This document shows, in pieces, positions 53,982 to 63,183 of a stretch of 64,000 bases of DNA (the stretch's first letter is position 1; every line of letters begins with the position of its first letter). Position numbers and translations under genes: made by a program. This DNA comes from CAKMMH01 sp927798255 (GTDB lineage Bacteria; Bdellovibrionota_C; UBA2361; CAKMMH01): NCBI GenBank assembly GCA_034180415.1, contig JAXFOK010000059.1:1-64000 (forward strand), in the 5' to 3' direction. The notes beneath the pieces were generated by a model. That model made no database searches. It saw only the letters and a program-made list of their open reading frames with translations, and was not told where the DNA came from.

Positions 53982-54106
53982 ATGTAACGTAATAAATGTA
54001 AATATTTTGTAATGTATTAAAAATTAGAGATTTTTAGTTTTTAAAATATTTTGGAAAACAAACCATTGAAGAAATAAAAATATGATATAGGAAAAAATAT
54101 CCAGAT

Positions 54107-54180
54107 GATTAGGAATCAGGTTTTCTAGCTACAGGTGACAGGCTTTAAGAGTCAGGTATCAGATTTCAGGTGGCAGATAC
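54107..54180. repeat. Degenerate CAGGT-type repeat array
   Basis: AGGAATCAGGTTTTCTAGC, TACAGGTGACAGGC, GTCAGGTATCAGATTTC and AGGTGGCAGATACCAGAG form a loose tandem array in non-coding DNA. It is the counterpart of the 48890-49010 array. A similar array on the opposite orientation (CCAGCCACCAGACGTCAGC ... AACCAGTGCC) lies at 54495-54541, so the two flank the 54.2-54.4 kb GC-rich island. Confidence 0.5.
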
Positions 54181-54204
54181 CAGAGAGCCCTAATGGCACT
54201 CAAA

Positions 54205-54390
54205 ATTTTTGTTTAGTCGCCCCCTACGGAGGCGGAATTTGTGGGGTTGTTACGCATACCGGAGTATCCTCGTGAATGTCGCTAACGCGAACATTCCCGA
54301 GTCTATACCGGCAGCCTCACTTCGTTCGTCTACATCCTGACCTAGCGCCGCATGCTAACGCATGCTCTAATAACCCCTTGACGGGGTTTT
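54205..54390. other. GC-rich palindromic island
   Basis: About 185 bases near 50% GC inside very AT-rich DNA. It is full of dyads: CGCCCCCTACGGAGGCG near 54218; GAATGTCGCTAACGCGAACATTC at 54274-54296; GCATGCTAACGCATGC at 54350-54365; and AACCCC...GGGGTT at 54372-54388 with a T run. A structured RNA or a remnant of incoming DNA could look like this. No reading frame longer than ~30 codons is evident and no known RNA family is recognised. Confidence 0.5.
54372..54390. terminator. Possible terminator hairpin
   Basis: AACCCC (54372-54377) pairs with GGGGTT (54383-54388) over loop TTGAC, followed by TT and then GCC. The T run is short (GGGGTTTT), so termination is uncertain. Confidence 0.3.
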
Positions 54391-54541
54391 GCCTCAAAAT
54401 TCTTGCAATTCAAAATCAAATCGCAAATATCTCGTAATTTCTCAAATCAAATGCACATTTTGCGCAAAAATTTTCAAGTACCATCAACAAAATCCCAGCC
54501 ACCAGACGTCAGCTTCCAGAAACCAGTGCCTTAGAACCAGC

Positions 54542-55423
54542 TTATTTTGCATTATGTGAAGCACTTCGTGAAAAAACAATTGTAATAAGAATATACACTA
54601 AACCTATCGCAAGCCACCCTAAAGGCTCTTCAACAAGAAAATATCTTCTTTCCATGCGATTCATAATAACATTGGGGGCCTCACCTGTTGAATATATAAA
54701 AAGCTTCATAGCCATTACAAATCCTGAATGAATTCCAATATTAATATAAATAGAATTAAATTTATTAATTATATAACAAAGAAAAAATCCTACTAAAAAA
54801 ATTCCAATAAATGCACAAAATATATTTGGGAAAAACATTGTTTTTATAACTTCTACATAATATTCAAAACCTACATATGGTGTTAAATTCTCGAAAGTAA
54901 AACTTTTAGCTGGAGCAATAAAATGAGCTATCATATAACAAAATGAACATAATATTGCAGAGATTAAAAAAGTAAACTTCTTTTTAAATGCATTAAGTAA
55001 AATTACTCTAAAAAAACTTTCTTCTAAAACTGAAATTAGCACTCCTGCAAAAAACGCCTTTATAATTTTTGATACATAATAAGATGTAGTCTTTGGAACC
55101 CACACGAGCCTATCTTTCATATCTAAAAATAAAGTAAGAATTATACAAACACTAAGAGTTATAAAAAACGAAACAAAAAAATCTTTTGTGGCACATTTTT
55201 TTGATATTTCAGTAAATTTTTTGATAGCCTCTTTAATATTAAAATGCTTTTTTAGTATCAGTAAAAAAATAAATATAACTACCATTAGCACTCTATCAAA
55301 CAGTCTAGAGTAAGGAAAAGAAAAACCACTTAGATAATTACTTAAAAAATAATAAAGAGATGGTGATATTATCGCAGAAACGATAAGTGAACCTAAAATT
55401 AAAATAATTAATGCTATAATCAT
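54542..55423 (-). CDS. CPBP intramembrane metalloprotease
   Basis: 293 residues with about seven membrane spans. The CAAX/CPBP (Abi) motif is present: EESFFR (EExxxR) in VLEESFFRVILLN, His in IAHFI, and a later His in IGIHSGF. The glutamates and histidines of the active site are all visible, so proteolytic activity is possible. Bacterial members are linked to bacteriocin self-immunity or unknown processing. Divergent orientation is absent: it follows the HD gene on the same strand by 34 bases, so may be co-transcribed. Confidence 0.85.
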   Translation of the reverse strand: MIIALIILILGSLIVSAIISPSLYYFLSNYLSGFSFPYSRLFDRVLMVVIFIFLLILKKHFNIKEAIKKFTEISKKCATKDFFVSFFITLSVCIILTLFLDMKDRLVWVPKTTSYYVSKIIKAFFAGVLISVLEESFFRVILLNAFKKKFTFLISAILCSFCYMIAHFIAPAKSFTFENLTPYVGFEYYVEVIKTMFFPNIFCAFIGIFLVGFFLCYIINKFNSIYINIGIHSGFVMAMKLFIYSTGEAPNVIMNRMERRYFLVEEPLGWLAIGLVYILITIVFSRSASHNAK

Positions 55424-55457
55424 AAAATATATTCTTTTTTAAAATAACTAAAAATTA

Positions 55458-55997
55458 TTATTCAAACTCTTTTTGCCATTTTAAAAATGTCTCCACTTTA
55501 TCTTCTCCAAATCTTCTTAGATTTTCAATAATTTTTTCTACAGGCATTTCCTCGTCTAAATAGCTTTTTGAATAAAAATTATCAGCATAAGCTATAAGTT
55601 TTTCATATAGATTTGTGGGTATCATTTCTTCATTTCCAATATTAAGCGAAATGACCTCATCTTTTCTTAACCCTACTCCACAATGATTTCTACATACTCC
55701 CATATATTTTTCGTATTTAGTCCCTTTTAATAATTCAGCACCCACCACACCATGCATTGCGTATGGTTTATCGCCATAACAATAAATACTAGGAGCATTG
55801 ACTTTAATTATTCCAATATCATGAAGCATTGAACCTTCAAAAAGAAATTCCTCATCTAATTTTAATTGTTTATTTTCATTTATTAATAGTGATTTCTTTG
55901 CAATAGGAAAACTATGTCGTAACAAAACATCTTTAGCTTTATCATTGTCTTTATACATTTCATCAATTATAGATGGATACTTATTAATATCAATCAT
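55458..55997 (-). CDS. HD-domain phosphohydrolase
   Basis: 179 residues. The His-Asp ligands lie in FEGSMLHDIGIIKV with an earlier His in LLRHSFPIAKKSL and a later HGVVGAELLKG; CRNHCGVGL supplies another His. This is a metal-dependent HD domain of the small predicted phosphohydrolase type (HDIG-like). Natural substrate unknown. AGGA RBS. It follows recJ by 17 bases and precedes the CPBP protease. Confidence 0.82.
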   Translation of the reverse strand: MIDINKYPSIIDEMYKDNDKAKDVLLRHSFPIAKKSLLINENKQLKLDEEFLFEGSMLHDIGIIKVNAPSIYCYGDKPYAMHGVVGAELLKGTKYEKYMGVCRNHCGVGLRKDEVISLNIGNEEMIPTNLYEKLIAYADNFYSKSYLDEEMPVEKIIENLRRFGEDKVETFLKWQKEFE

Positions 55998-56014
55998 GTT
56001 AGTCCTAATCTTAA

Positions 56015-57739
56015 TTAATTATAGTTATTAACGGCTACAATATTTGCCTGAATTTCTTCAATTCCAAAATAATTAGAAACTGTTGGTTTAAATGCCAAAT
56101 TAACTTTCCTTCCTTCTTTCAAAAAAGGATGTTCAATTTGTCTCCAAAGCATACCAGTTAACATTTTATTTGATTCATCTGAAAAAACAACTTTTAAATG
56201 TGCATTTTTAAGAATATATACTTTTTTAACTTCTAAATTTTTACAAAGTAAAATAGGCGCTGGATTTGCGCTTCCGTATGGAGAAAATAAATTAAGCTCA
56301 TCAATAACATTCTTTGTTAAATCTTCAATAGTTAATTCAATGTCAGCTGTCACTTTACATGTACTATCAATATATTTAAATTTCTTTTCACAATATTTAT
56401 TAAATTCACTTGCAAAAACTTTTATGCTTTCTCTTCTTATTGAAAGCCCACCTGCCATAGTATGACCTCCAAATTTTTCTAAATATAGAGATAAAGCTTC
56501 TAAGCATTCAATAACGCTAAAATTCTCTATTCCTCGCATAGAACCTTTATAAATTCCATCACCATCTAACCCTAACACAATTGACGGTTTATAGTACGTT
56601 TCTACTAATCTTTGAGCAACTATTCCTATAATTCCTGTGTGAAAGTTTGGGTGATATACACAAATTCCAGATGGTATATAGTCTAGTTTTTCAACCTGTT
56701 TAATAGCTTCTTTTTTAACTTGTTCTTCTATTTTTTGCCTTTGTGAATTTAATTTTTCTAATCTTTCAGCAATTCTTTTTGCGCGTTTCTCATCGTTAGT
56801 TGTTAAAAGCTCAGTTACTATTTCCCCTGAATCCATTCGGCCTGCAGCATTTAATCTTGGTCCAATACTAAAAGACACATCATACGACGTAACTTTTTTA
56901 TTAATGCCTATTGAATTTTTTAATGCTATAAGCCCTACTCTTTTCGTATCATTTAAAAGTTCCAATCCTTTTTTTGCAATTACTCTGTTAGGACCTACAA
57001 GAGGTACCATATCACAAATTGTACCGATTGCAGCAAGATCAATAAATTCTTTCGGATCTTTTAAATTTTTAAAACCTATTTCTTCTAACCTTTTCTTTAA
57101 CGCTATAATTAGGTACCACACGAGCCCAGCGGTACAAAGCTCATATTCTGTAAAGCCACACCCTTCTTGTTTTGGGTTAATAAATGAATCTGAATTAGGA
57201 TCGTTTTGTCCTACATGGTGATGGTCTACTATAAGCACTTTTAATCCATTATCCTTTGCATACATAACTTGTTTTTGATTAGTTGTTCCATAATCTAATG
57301 ATAACAAAAGCGCTGCACCATCTTTTTTGGCATCATCAATCATTCTCTCATTTAAGCCATACCCCTCAGAGAATCTATCTGGTACATATATTTTTGATTT
57401 AATATTTAAAGAACTTAAGAAATTTTGCATTTGTGAAGATGATGTTAACCCATCTACATCAAAATCACAGCAAATAGCCACATTATCATTATTCTTAATA
57501 GCTTCAACTAATAGATTTAAAGCTTTATCCATATCCTTAATTAAAGAAGGATTAGGTAAACCTGATTTAAAAGTAGGATTTATAAAATGTGATATTTCAG
57601 TGTCATCATTATATCCTCTTGAAGCTAAAATATTTGATGTAATTTCCGATAAATTAAACTTATCCCTTATTTTTTTTGCAACTTCACTTTTTTTATCACG
57701 TAAAATAATTTTTTTATTATTAAAAGACATAAGTGGCAT
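56015..57739 (-). CDS. recJ: Single-stranded-DNA exonuclease RecJ
   Basis: 574 residues, normal RecJ length. DHH-family motifs: CCDFDVDGLTSS (~90-101), LSLDYGTTN (~146-155), VDHHHVG (~171-177) and the C-terminal KFGGHTMAGGLSI loop. DHHA1 motif GGHxxAxG is intact. Removes ssDNA 5'-3' in recombination and mismatch repair. Start chosen at the ATG with AGGG seven bases upstream. It leads a probable recJ-HD-CPBP operon. Confidence 0.95.
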   Translation of the reverse strand: MPLMSFNNKKIILRDKKSEVAKKIRDKFNLSEITSNILASRGYNDDTEISHFINPTFKSGLPNPSLIKDMDKALNLLVEAIKNNDNVAICCDFDVDGLTSSSQMQNFLSSLNIKSKIYVPDRFSEGYGLNERMIDDAKKDGAALLLSLDYGTTNQKQVMYAKDNGLKVLIVDHHHVGQNDPNSDSFINPKQEGCGFTEYELCTAGLVWYLIIALKKRLEEIGFKNLKDPKEFIDLAAIGTICDMVPLVGPNRVIAKKGLELLNDTKRVGLIALKNSIGINKKVTSYDVSFSIGPRLNAAGRMDSGEIVTELLTTNDEKRAKRIAERLEKLNSQRQKIEEQVKKEAIKQVEKLDYIPSGICVYHPNFHTGIIGIVAQRLVETYYKPSIVLGLDGDGIYKGSMRGIENFSVIECLEALSLYLEKFGGHTMAGGLSIRRESIKVFASEFNKYCEKKFKYIDSTCKVTADIELTIEDLTKNVIDELNLFSPYGSANPAPILLCKNLEVKKVYILKNAHLKVVFSDESNKMLTGMLWRQIEHPFLKEGRKVNLAFKPTVSNYFGIEEIQANIVAVNNYN

Positions 57740-57807
57740 AATTTTCCCTACATTATAACTTTATTAAATTTTTAATTATAAGTGATAATAATAAAACAAA
57801 TTAGTTA

Positions 57808-59352
57808 TCATGTAAAATACTCGCTAAAGACGCTACCTGATATTTTCTTATCTTTTAATAAGTTAAATAGGTATTTTTTAAATGGGTAATAAGTTTTAAT
57901 ATCTTTAATATTTTCAGATGTAAAAAGTTTTTCATTTAATAACATTTCTCTTACCATATTATCAACTACAAGTGTTTCAAACGCTATTACCTTTCCACTA
58001 ACTCCAGTATTTTCACAACTTTTACAACCGCATGAACTATAAACATCTATCCCTACTGCATTACTTAGTTCATTTTCTTTTTTAGCACAACTTAAGCACA
58101 TCTTAGGAAGTAATTCTTGATATGAAAGAAATTTTAAGGCTTGTGCCATATCAATTGTATTAACATTTAATGATTTTAGTCTTAAAAATATTTCGACAAT
58201 ATTTCCAGCATGAATAGTAGATATCACTTTATGACCACTAAAAACTGCTTGAAGAAGATAACTTGCACTAATTTTATCTCTAATTTCGCCTAGCATTATG
58301 ACATCTGGGTCTTGTCTTAAAATAGCACATAACGCGTCTTTATAATCAAATCCCTTTCTAACATTCAAAGAAGTTTGCGATATTCCGTCAATTGCAAGTT
58401 CTACAGGGTCTTCTACAGTTACAACATTTAATCCTTTATCTTTTAAGTAACTAAGCATCGCATAAAGAGTAGTAGTTTTTCCAGACCCAGTAGGTCCTGC
58501 GCATAGCATTGCCCCTCCTTTTATATCCAAAAAGTCTTTAATTTGATATAATACATCATTTGCAATTCCTAAATCACTAATATTTGTCATCGATTTAAAA
58601 GAATGGAATCTTAGGACAGCTTTTTCACCAAATATTGTTGGCATTAAACTTACCCTAACTGAAACATTTTTAAGATCAGGAATAATAAACGACCCATCTT
58701 GAGGAAAATCTCTTTTATCTAATTCTAGCTTTGATAAGACTTTAATTCTTCTTATTAATACAACATGTTGGCTTTTTAATAATTTAAAATCATTTAAGAA
58801 AACAAAACTTCTATTTACTCTTAATTTTATTAACGTTGTATCTGCTGTTGGAATAATATGTAAATCAGATGCGCCAATAGATATAGAATACTTTATAATA
58901 TCTTCTAAGAACCGCCCTTCATCATTAGTTGCTTGTTTAAAAAAACTTTTTTCCTCAAATTTTTGCTCTTCCTCATCAATTTTAGCCTTCGTTTCTAATT
59001 TTTGAACACTATCCTTTATTATATTTTCATCTGAATTATATACTGCAAAAATAATACTTAAAAAATTATTACTTCTAACTAGGATATCTTTAATTGTATA
59101 ATTTGTTAAGAATCTTAAAGAATCTATCGTATCAATACTTAATCTTTTATTTGAAGCTACAGTAAGAATTGTTTGATGATTATTTTTTAACAGTGTTAAC
59201 GGCAAAACGTTAAATTTTATTGCATCTTCATATTTTATTAAAGCTCTTGCATTTTTATCAGAATTTTTTTTCATTAAATTTAGAAGTTCTTGTTCTCCTA
59301 AATTATTATTTGTTATTTCTTTATTATTTGTTGTAATTAAATCTATATTCAT
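57808..59352 (-). CDS. GspE/PilB-type secretion ATPase
   Basis: 514 residues of the type II secretion/type IV pilus ATPase family: N-terminal domain, ASDLH box (161-165), Walker A GPTGSGKT (286-293), TVEDPVEL (Asp box), MLGEIRDKISASYLLQAVFSGH and STIHAGN (His box). Between ~417 and ~445 two CxxC-like pairs (CLSC and CGCKSC) form the zinc site of GspE/PilB. No pilin, PilC/GspF or PilD gene lies beside it, so whether it powers pilus or secretion is unknown. The GspN-like gene is at 32675. Confidence 0.88.
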   Translation of the reverse strand: MNIDLITTNNKEITNNNLGEQELLNLMKKNSDKNARALIKYEDAIKFNVLPLTLLKNNHQTILTVASNKRLSIDTIDSLRFLTNYTIKDILVRSNNFLSIIFAVYNSDENIIKDSVQKLETKAKIDEEEQKFEEKSFFKQATNDEGRFLEDIIKYSISIGASDLHIIPTADTTLIKLRVNRSFVFLNDFKLLKSQHVVLIRRIKVLSKLELDKRDFPQDGSFIIPDLKNVSVRVSLMPTIFGEKAVLRFHSFKSMTNISDLGIANDVLYQIKDFLDIKGGAMLCAGPTGSGKTTTLYAMLSYLKDKGLNVVTVEDPVELAIDGISQTSLNVRKGFDYKDALCAILRQDPDVIMLGEIRDKISASYLLQAVFSGHKVISTIHAGNIVEIFLRLKSLNVNTIDMAQALKFLSYQELLPKMCLSCAKKENELSNAVGIDVYSSCGCKSCENTGVSGKVIAFETLVVDNMVREMLLNEKLFTSENIKDIKTYYPFKKYLFNLLKDKKISGSVFSEYFT

Positions 59353-59424
59353 ACAAGCTATTAAATTATTCCTTTAATAGCTTATCGATAAAAATTAAAA
59401 AATGATGCCTTATGTAAAGTCTAA

Positions 59425-60243
59425 TTAAAACTCAGAAATTAACGGATCAGTTCCATTATTAAATTCTCTATAATCTGATATTCCATCATTATCTGTATCT
59501 TTAGTATAAGGATTAGTTCCAAGTACTCTTTCAAGTTCATCACTAAGCCCATCATTATTAGAATCTATAGCAACAGCGTTATTTAAAGCGTTATTAATTT
59601 CCTCTGGACTTACCCTATCATAAAGTCTTGTTCTTTGGATATATGGAAATGAAGTTGACGAATTAACATCTGTATCTAATTCTAATTCAAGTACATCTGA
59701 GTATCCATCACCATCACTATCTTGAAACATTGAATCATCATTCATATCTTCATCATCAGAATCGTTGTCAATATCATCATTGCCATACAATGTATTAAAA
59801 TCATTATCTGAATCATTATCGTTAAATGCATTACCAAGCCAGTTATAATTTTCTTCTTCTTGAGATAAATCCTCTAAATCTTCGAGTAAATTATTCATAT
59901 TTAAACGAGCTTTAACATTCTGACTACTTCCTTGCACGATATCATCATCATCTTCTTCTTCATCAAATGAATCAGCACCATATAAATCATCTGTGAACTC
60001 ATCAGTAATAATAGGCGTTCTAGTTGGGGTTCTCGTTGTATCCCCCTCATTTTCACCTCCTTCTTCACCTTCTTCTTCATCTCCTTCTTCATATCCTTCT
60101 TCATCTCCTTCTTCAGTCGCTGTCGCAGTTGGAGTGCTAGTAGGTTGCTCTTCAAATAAAATATAATCTTCTCTACAACCTTTTGTTGCGCTAAGAGACA
60201 TATAACAAAACATCAAAAGAACGATACTTAAAATTTTTTTCAT
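59425..60243 (-). CDS. Acidic calcium-repeat (thrombospondin type 3) protein
   Basis: 272 residues from ATG behind AAAGG. Signal peptide (MKKILSIVLLMFCYMSLSA). A Glu/Gly repeat (EEGDEEGYEEGDEEEGEEGG, ~50-70) and Thr/Pro runs (TPTATATEE, TRTPTRTP) follow. Three Asp-rich calcium-binding repeats occur at DSDGDGYSDVLELELDTDV, DSNNDGLSDELERVLGTNP and DTDNDGISDYREFNNGTDP, of the TSP3/dockerin-like class. The underlying DNA is a short tandem repeat, so copy number may vary. Likely an exported calcium-stabilised surface or periplasmic protein. Confidence 0.78.
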   Translation of the reverse strand: MKKILSIVLLMFCYMSLSATKGCREDYILFEEQPTSTPTATATEEGDEEGYEEGDEEEGEEGGENEGDTTRTPTRTPIITDEFTDDLYGADSFDEEEDDDDIVQGSSQNVKARLNMNNLLEDLEDLSQEEENYNWLGNAFNDNDSDNDFNTLYGNDDIDNDSDDEDMNDDSMFQDSDGDGYSDVLELELDTDVNSSTSFPYIQRTRLYDRVSPEEINNALNNAVAIDSNNDGLSDELERVLGTNPYTKDTDNDGISDYREFNNGTDPLISEF

Positions 60244-60426
60244 AGAAAAACCTTTCAAAATAAAGTTATTAAATCCATATTAGAAAAATATTACTACTAT
60301 ACTAACTATATATTTGATAAAAAAAACTGAATAAAGGATTTAAAAAAATTACTTTTTACTGTAAATTTTTGTAAGATTTATGTAAATTATTGGAAACAAA
60401 AGAAGATTTTTATTATCTAAATTTAC

Positions 60427-60660
60427 ATGACAAACGAAAATTATAATAATAAGAAAAAAGAATGGGAAATTAGAGCAAGCAAGAAACAAGCAATTGTTCC
60501 TAATTATTTTGAAGTGTATCCTAATAAAGTTGAAATAATTTGCGGCAACTGCAATCATGCTTACAGTAGAAGTCTTATTATTAATCTTGATGAACCAACG
60601 TTTGTTTGTCCAAATTGTGGTGCAAAGAATTGGATTCCATTAAAATATGATTTAAAATAA
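60427..60660 (+). CDS. Zinc-ribbon protein
   Basis: 77 residues. Two CxxC pairs (CGNC and CPNC) in EIICGNCNHAYSRSL and FVCPNCGAKNWIPL form a C4 zinc ribbon after a basic N-terminal helix. No catalytic domain. It may bind nucleic acid or another protein. The start lacks a strong Shine-Dalgarno, but the paired cysteines favour a true gene. Confidence 0.7.
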   Translation: MTNENYNNKKKEWEIRASKKQAIVPNYFEVYPNKVEIICGNCNHAYSRSLIINLDEPTFVCPNCGAKNWIPLKYDLK

Positions 60661-60761
60661 CAAGCTAATAACAATCTTTTTGTTTTTTACGTTATTATTT
60701 AAAACATATAGTATATTTATAGCAATAAATTATATTAAAAAGGTAATATTAATATTAAAAA

Positions 60762-61343
60762 ATGAGCTTCATAGATGGATTTTACACATTTAACATAGAT
60801 TTGGTGAATGTTGAAAATAACATTTATGATAAGTTATTTTTAAAAATCCCCAAGCACCCTAATGAATCATTTGAAGAACTTATAAGTAAAGTGCTAGCTT
60901 ATTGCCATTCATATAAAAAAGAGCTTACATTCTCAGACGGATACTTTTCCCCGTCAGACCCAACTATTTGGCAAAAAGATGTCATAGGAAATATTTTATC
61001 TTGGATACAAGTTGGAGCCCCTTCTTATAAAAAAATTCATAAAGCAATTCAGCAAAACTCAGAATCAACATTTAAAATTTATTTTTATGACGAAAAAGAA
61101 CCTAATGAATTTTGTTATGATTTTCGTTCTGTGAAAACACAAGATTTTAACAAAATTAAATTTTTTTTAATTGATAATGAATTTGTAGAGAAACTAACAG
61201 AAAACATATCAACTAGAATGAATTGGAATATTAGCTTTATTGACGATATGTTATACCTTCATTGGGATAAACTAGAATTTGAAAGCAAAATTGTTGAGTT
61301 AAATATTTGGGATATTTACCAAGAAACAATTGCAAATTTGTAA
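60762..61343 (+). CDS. yaeQ: YaeQ family protein
   Basis: 193 residues matching YaeQ: the N-terminal FNIDLVNVENNIYDKLFLKIPKHPNESFEELISKVLAY resembles E. coli YaeQ's HPSETxERMMLRLLAW, and the central DPTIWQKDVIGNILSWIQVGAPSYKKIHKA is the diagnostic block (WIELGxPDxxRIxKA). The fold is PD-(D/E)XK nuclease-like without the complete catalytic set. It was linked to transcription elongation (RfaH suppression), but its role is not settled. It lies alone. Confidence 0.85.
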   Translation: MSFIDGFYTFNIDLVNVENNIYDKLFLKIPKHPNESFEELISKVLAYCHSYKKELTFSDGYFSPSDPTIWQKDVIGNILSWIQVGAPSYKKIHKAIQQNSESTFKIYFYDEKEPNEFCYDFRSVKTQDFNKIKFFLIDNEFVEKLTENISTRMNWNISFIDDMLYLHWDKLEFESKIVELNIWDIYQETIANL

Positions 61344-61355
61344 TATCAATTTTTC

Positions 61356-62054
61356 TTAATGATTAAAAAATTTAACTTTAAAAATTGAAAAGAACATATT
61401 TAAAGGATCTCTAACTCCTTTAACCTTAGAGCCTTTAATATTATTCCAAACTACAGGCACTTCTTTTATTGAAAATCCATTTTTCTTAGCTTTATGCAAA
61501 ATCTCAATATCAAAAGCAAAACCATCAAGAGATTGATTCGCAAAAACAATATCTGCTGCTTTTTTACTAAACAATTTAAAGCCACATTGCATATCAGTTA
61601 AATCTAATCCTAGTATTTTGTTGACTAAAAAAATAAATATTCTTCCTCTAAATTTACAAAAAGCACTAGTCTTAATTATTGAATCCTTCATCGTACGAGA
61701 AGCTATTACGACATCATTTCCATTTTTAAGTTCTGGAAGCATTTTTAATATTTCTTTAAAAGGAGTAGCGCCATCTGCATCAGCAAACATCTTATAATCA
61801 CCAATTGCCTCTAACATACCTGTTTTTACAGCAAACCCCTTCCCTTTATTCTCTGAATTATTAATTAATTTAATGTTTTTAAAATCTGTAAAAAAATCCT
61901 TTATAACATTTACAGTATTATCCTTACTTCCATCATTAACGATAATAACTTCAGAATCGATGTCATTTTCATTAAGAAAAGTTTTAAGATCAAGAAGCAT
62001 CGCGGGCAACCTCTCTGCTTCATTATATGCTGGTATAACAATTGATAGCTTCAT
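61356..62054 (-). CDS. Glycosyltransferase family 2, Alg5-like
   Basis: 232 residues. GT-A fold with IVIPAYNEAERLPAML (~5-20), VNDGSKDNT, KGFAVKTGMLEA, the DxD-like MFADADGATPF (Asp-Ala-Asp) and TDMQCGFKLF with the QCGFK motif. This is the subgroup of dolichyl/undecaprenyl-phosphate beta-glycosyltransferases (Alg5/GtrB-like), which make polyprenyl-phosphate sugars at the membrane. No additional membrane spans are present, unlike GtrB. Supplies glycan synthesis together with galU, galE and rfbA. Confidence 0.88.
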   Translation of the reverse strand: MKLSIVIPAYNEAERLPAMLLDLKTFLNENDIDSEVIIVNDGSKDNTVNVIKDFFTDFKNIKLINNSENKGKGFAVKTGMLEAIGDYKMFADADGATPFKEILKMLPELKNGNDVVIASRTMKDSIIKTSAFCKFRGRIFIFLVNKILGLDLTDMQCGFKLFSKKAADIVFANQSLDGFAFDIEILHKAKKNGFSIKEVPVVWNNIKGSKVKGVRDPLNMFFSIFKVKFFNH

Positions 62055-62243
62055 AATTAATCTGTATACTAACTAACGTTTTAGTAATTTTAACATTTTT
62101 TTTAATATTTAAACACATAAAATTTATATTTTTCGATTAATTGTATAAAAGGACTCTTGTATGTACAAAAAAATATGTTTTTATGCATTAAGAACCATTA
62201 TAAACATAAAAATTAGTAACTTTTGATATAAGGAGACAACAAT

Positions 62244-63053
62244 ATGGAGGAACCAAAAACATACCAAACTAAACTTGTTAGTGACAAATTTAGTGCATTT
62301 TCAATTTTAAGCGATGCTTGGGACGTAACAAAAGTCAAAAAGGTTAAATCAAGAATAATTTTATCATTAATAAAATACGAAATTTTATCATATTTAGCAG
62401 TAATTTTTTTTATATTTATAAGTTTCATGGTAACTTTAACGATTTATCCAAATCTTGTAGAAGTGCCAGAGAATGGACCTGATCCACTTATGTCCCCTAA
62501 TAGATATATATTATCATGTTTGCCATCACTTTTAGGAGTAATTATATCCCCATTAATTTGGCAAAGATCACTAAATTTAATTAGATATGGTGAAATTAAT
62601 TATAAAAGATTATTTATAAATTTAAAAAATCCACTAATTTATATAACATCATGCGTTGGAATATATATCCTAGGATTAGTATTACCTATTATCTTAACAT
62701 TTACATCAGGATTTTTAATCGAAAAAATATTCTCACCAAGCATAGATAATGATATGCTATACGGCCTATGTTTTTTAGTTTCTATTCCTATCACTGTGAT
62801 CATATCATTCTTAACAATGTTTACAAATATCATAGTATTAGAAAAGACTTGCAAAAAATTTAAAGATATTTTTACTAGTATGCTTATTTCAGCATCTCAT
62901 GTTAGAAAACACTTTCTAACGTACCTTGGGTTAACAATTATAACATTTATATTAGCATTTTTATCAGTATTAACAATTGGAATTGGATTTTTATGGACAT
63001 TACCACTTATAATGAATATGTTTGCTGTAGCATATGAAAAAGAAAATTTTTAA
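62244..63053 (+). CDS. Polytopic membrane protein
   Basis: 269 residues, AAGGAGA RBS. The N-terminal ~50 residues are cytosolic, then about six membrane spans (near 53-72, 88-110, 134-160, 175-200, 215-235, 238-262). There are conserved-looking polar turns (PDPLMSPNRY, KTCKKFKDIF). No catalytic or transporter signature was recognised. It is the last gene before a strong terminator. Function unknown. Confidence 0.65.
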   Translation: MEEPKTYQTKLVSDKFSAFSILSDAWDVTKVKKVKSRIILSLIKYEILSYLAVIFFIFISFMVTLTIYPNLVEVPENGPDPLMSPNRYILSCLPSLLGVIISPLIWQRSLNLIRYGEINYKRLFINLKNPLIYITSCVGIYILGLVLPIILTFTSGFLIEKIFSPSIDNDMLYGLCFLVSIPITVIISFLTMFTNIIVLEKTCKKFKDIFTSMLISASHVRKHFLTYLGLTIITFILAFLSVLTIGIGFLWTLPLIMNMFAVAYEKENF

Positions 63054-63096
63054 TATTTAAAATTTATTCTACAATAATATTTCTAAATTAACCTTT

Positions 63097-63125
63097 AAAG
63101 GCGCTTTTTAAGCGCCTTTTTCCTT
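63097..63125 (+). terminator. Intrinsic terminator
   Basis: AAAGGCGC and GCGCCTTT form a perfect 8-bp GC-rich stem around TTTTTAA, followed by TTTCC. A textbook rho-independent terminator after the membrane protein gene and before holA. Confidence 0.9.
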
Positions 63126-63183
63126 TTATATTTTTGATATTTCTAGACTTTTTTTAAGTCTTAGAGTAAACTTTTTAAACAAT

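Noticed and set aside
54205..54390. RNase P RNA or another stable RNA gene
   Set aside because: The conserved cores I would recognise are not present; only local dyads are visible.
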